A stretch of 42,317 nucleotides of DNA. Origin: a bacterium (GTDB lineage Bacteria; Myxococcota_A; Bradymonadia; REDH01). The position numbers and the translations under genes are program-made. Location of the stretch: the NCBI GenBank assembly GCA_030427825.1, contig JAUICO010000035.1, forward strand, positions 1 through 42,317, written 5' to 3'. Below the pieces are notes generated by a model that had not been told where the DNA came from, did no database searches, and saw only the letters and a list, made by a program, of their open reading frames with translations. Position 1 is the stretch's first letter. Each line of letters begins with the position of its first letter. Positions 40,767-42,317 of the stretch are shown here, in pieces.

Positions 40767-42317
40767 ATCTCCGCTAAAATCGTTGGAAATACTCGCGGCC
40801 TGAAAGCCGCGCAGCGAAAGGCCGTCGAGAAGCTCGCCGAGCAGCGAGTGCGGGACGACGTACTGCTGACACCTGAGCTCGCGACCCGGCTTGCCAAAGT
40901 CAGCGCAGATGTCCGCCGCGCCCTCGGTGTGCTCGTCGACCGAAGAGGGCGCATCACCTCGGTGATACTCGGCGATGCGAGGCGCCTCTACCTGCCGGAC
41001 ATCGGCCGCCAACGTGGTGGCGGCGCCCGCTTTCGCGGGCTGCGCCTCATCCGAACGCATCTCGGCGGGGACGCTCTGAACCACGACGACTACGGCGACC
41101 TCTCCAAACTGCAGCTCGACGCGATCGTCAGTGTGGACGCGAGCACCGGCGCTGCCGGCGACATCACCTGGGCGCACCTCATTCCGGACAACCCACAGCG
41201 CGAGATGTGGCGCACCCACAGCGCAGGCCACGCCGCAGAGATCAGCGACACCTTCTCTGACTTCATTCGCGAGCTGGAGTCTGAGTTCGAGCGCAAGGGC
41301 AGCACGCAGGTCGCTACCGACACCGATGCCGCCGTGCTCGTCTACGTACGGCTGAGGGGAGACTCGGAGCACGAGCTTCGCATCGCTGAGATGAAAGAAC
41401 TGTGTCGTACCGCCGGCGTCCGAGTCGTCGAGACCGTGTCTCAATCCCGCCCCGAGCTGGACCCGAAGACCGCGGTCGGCGGCGGAGCGCTCGAGGAGAT
41501 CGAGCTGCGCGCCCTGCAGCTGGGCGCTGGGATGCTGATCTTCGCCCAGGACCTGAAGCCGGCTCAGCTGCGCAACATCGCCAACCGCACCAACCTCAGC
41601 GTCGTAGATCGCACCCAGCTGATTCTCGACATCTTCGCCCAGCGTGCCCAGAGCCGCGTCGGTAAGCTGCAGGTTGAACTCGCCCAGCTCAAGTACACCC
41701 TGCCTCGGCTCAGCGGTCGCGGCACGGCGATGAGCCGTCTCGCCGGCGGCATCGGCGGCCGTGGGCCCGGAGAGACCCGCCTTGAGGTCGATCGACGTCG
41801 CGCTCGTGATCGCATTGCGCAGCTGCAGTCCAGGGTGGAGAAACTGCGCGGAGAACGGCAACTTCGGCGAAGTGTGCGCGTGAATCGCGGCGTACCTGTC
41901 ATCGCGATCGTCGGCTACACGAACGCCGGCAAGTCGACACTCCTGAATCGCCTGACCAACAGCGAGGTGCTGAGCGAGGACAAGCTCTTCGCCACCCTGG
42001 ACCCGACCTCGCGACGCCTGCGAGTTCCGAGCGAGCGTGAGGTCATTCTGACCGACACAGTGGGCTTCATTCGGGACCTGCCGGACGACCTGCGTGAGGC
42101 GTTTCGCGCGACCCTTGAAGAGCTGGTCGACGCGGACCTGTTGCTGCATGTGATCGACGCGTCGGATCCGGCGCAGGACGCTCACATCGCGTCAACCGAA
42201 CGCATCCTGGCAGAGCTCGAGGTGATCGAGACGCCGCGCCTTCGGGTCTTCAACAAGATCGATCGCGTCGGAGACGAGCCGCGAGCGTTTGCGCCGGATG
42301 AAGTCGGCATATCCGCA
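40767..42317 (+). CDS. hflX: GTPase HflX (3' end beyond window; start unresolved)
   Basis: The frame encodes HflX up to the window edge, about 517 codons. The N-terminal domain begins KIVGNTRGLKAAQRKAVEKL (from 40776) and contains RGLRLIRTHLGGDALNHDD. The linker has GGIGGRGPGETRLEVDRRR. The G domain has G1 GYTNAGKST, LDPTSRRL (switch I), DTVGF (G3) and NKID (G4). HflX splits or rescues stalled ribosomes under stress. No ATG, GTG or TTG occurs in this frame between about 40560 and 40848; the GTG at 40848 would cut off a conserved N-terminal segment. The coordinate given is the ATC at 40767, a possible non-canonical start. The FHA gene's TGA ends 13 nt before it. Confidence 0.85.
   Translation, partial: MSAKIVGNTRGLKAAQRKAVEKLAEQRVRDDVLLTPELATRLAKVSADVRRALGVLVDRRGRITSVILGDARRLYLPDIGRQRGGGARFRGLRLIRTHLGGDALNHDDYGDLSKLQLDAIVSVDASTGAAGDITWAHLIPDNPQREMWRTHSAGHAAEISDTFSDFIRELESEFERKGSTQVATDTDAAVLVYVRLRGDSEHELRIAEMKELCRTAGVRVVETVSQSRPELDPKTAVGGGALEEIELRALQLGAGMLIFAQDLKPAQLRNIANRTNLSVVDRTQLILDIFAQRAQSRVGKLQVELAQLKYTLPRLSGRGTAMSRLAGGIGGRGPGETRLEVDRRRARDRIAQLQSRVEKLRGERQLRRSVRVNRGVPVIAIVGYTNAGKSTLLNRLTNSEVLSEDKLFATLDPTSRRLRVPSEREVILTDTVGFIRDLPDDLREAFRATLEELVDADLLLHVIDASDPAQDAHIASTERILAELEVIETPRLRVFNKIDRVGDEPRAFAPDEVGISA

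Noticed and set aside
40053..42185. A 710-codon minus-strand frame opposite the FHA and hflX genes
   Set aside because: It spans two well-supported plus-strand genes and has shadow composition.
39065..42317. A fusion of the FHA/TPR protein with HflX
   Set aside because: A TGA at 40751-40753 ends the FHA gene and hflX is in a different frame.
1..42317. tRNA, rRNA, transposase, integrase or phage genes
   Set aside because: No cloverleaf-like segments, rRNA motifs or mobile-element protein motifs were recognised on reading both strands.

Overview
The window is high-GC bacterial chromosomal DNA. The gene content suggests a member of the Myxococcota or another former deltaproteobacterial lineage, possibly Bradymonadia-like. 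This is inference from family content: a giant Cys-rich repeat lipoprotein with a MopE-type motif, an FG-GAP/UnbV protein, a zinc-ribbon/TPR membrane protein, an FHA/TPR membrane protein and a Cys-rich purple-acid-phosphatase-like protein. I found no rRNA, tRNA, CRISPR array, insertion sequence or phage gene.

Region 1-6052 (minus) is one open gene running off the left edge. It encodes a lipoprotein of at least 2017 residues made of about 33 units of 52 residues with eight Cys each. The units are organised in a higher-order repeat of 779 residues (2337 nt). Region 6466-9577 (plus) is a compact operon: 2-oxoacid dehydrogenase E1 alpha, E1 beta, then a protein joining a lipoyl domain and an E3/E1-binding-like segment to a PglD/NeuD-type sugar acyltransferase instead of the usual E2 catalytic domain. 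This is the most unusual system in the window. It looks like a lipoyl-dependent route for moving an acyl group made by a 2-oxoacid dehydrogenase onto a sugar.

Region 9622-20087 (minus) carries a TetR regulator downstream of an N-acyl-D-amino-acid-deacylase-like amidohydrolase, a GT4 glycosyltransferase, a COG3014-like lipoprotein with LpoB (peptidoglycan synthase activator), an FG-GAP/UnbV exported protein and a FlaA1/WbpM/PglF-type membrane nucleotide-sugar dehydratase. The dehydratase makes the class of 4-keto sugar that, after transamination, is the substrate of PglD-type acyltransferases, so it may feed the lipoyl-NeuD protein. Region 20283-27442 holds a small lipoprotein, a possible GNAT protein, dCTP deaminase, an MscS channel, an RlmI-like methyltransferase next to MnmG, and a metallophosphoesterase.

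Region 27618-42317 holds a coiled-coil protein, the zinc-ribbon/TPR membrane protein, uvrB, cysS, a DsbA-fold isomerase, a peptidoglycan-binding-domain protein without a signal peptide, a Cys-rich metallophosphoesterase, a nitroreductase, the FHA/TPR protein and hflX, which runs off the right edge. GC-rich hairpins lie between several convergent or terminal genes. Start codons were chosen by Shine-Dalgarno position where this could decide; several chosen starts are GTG.
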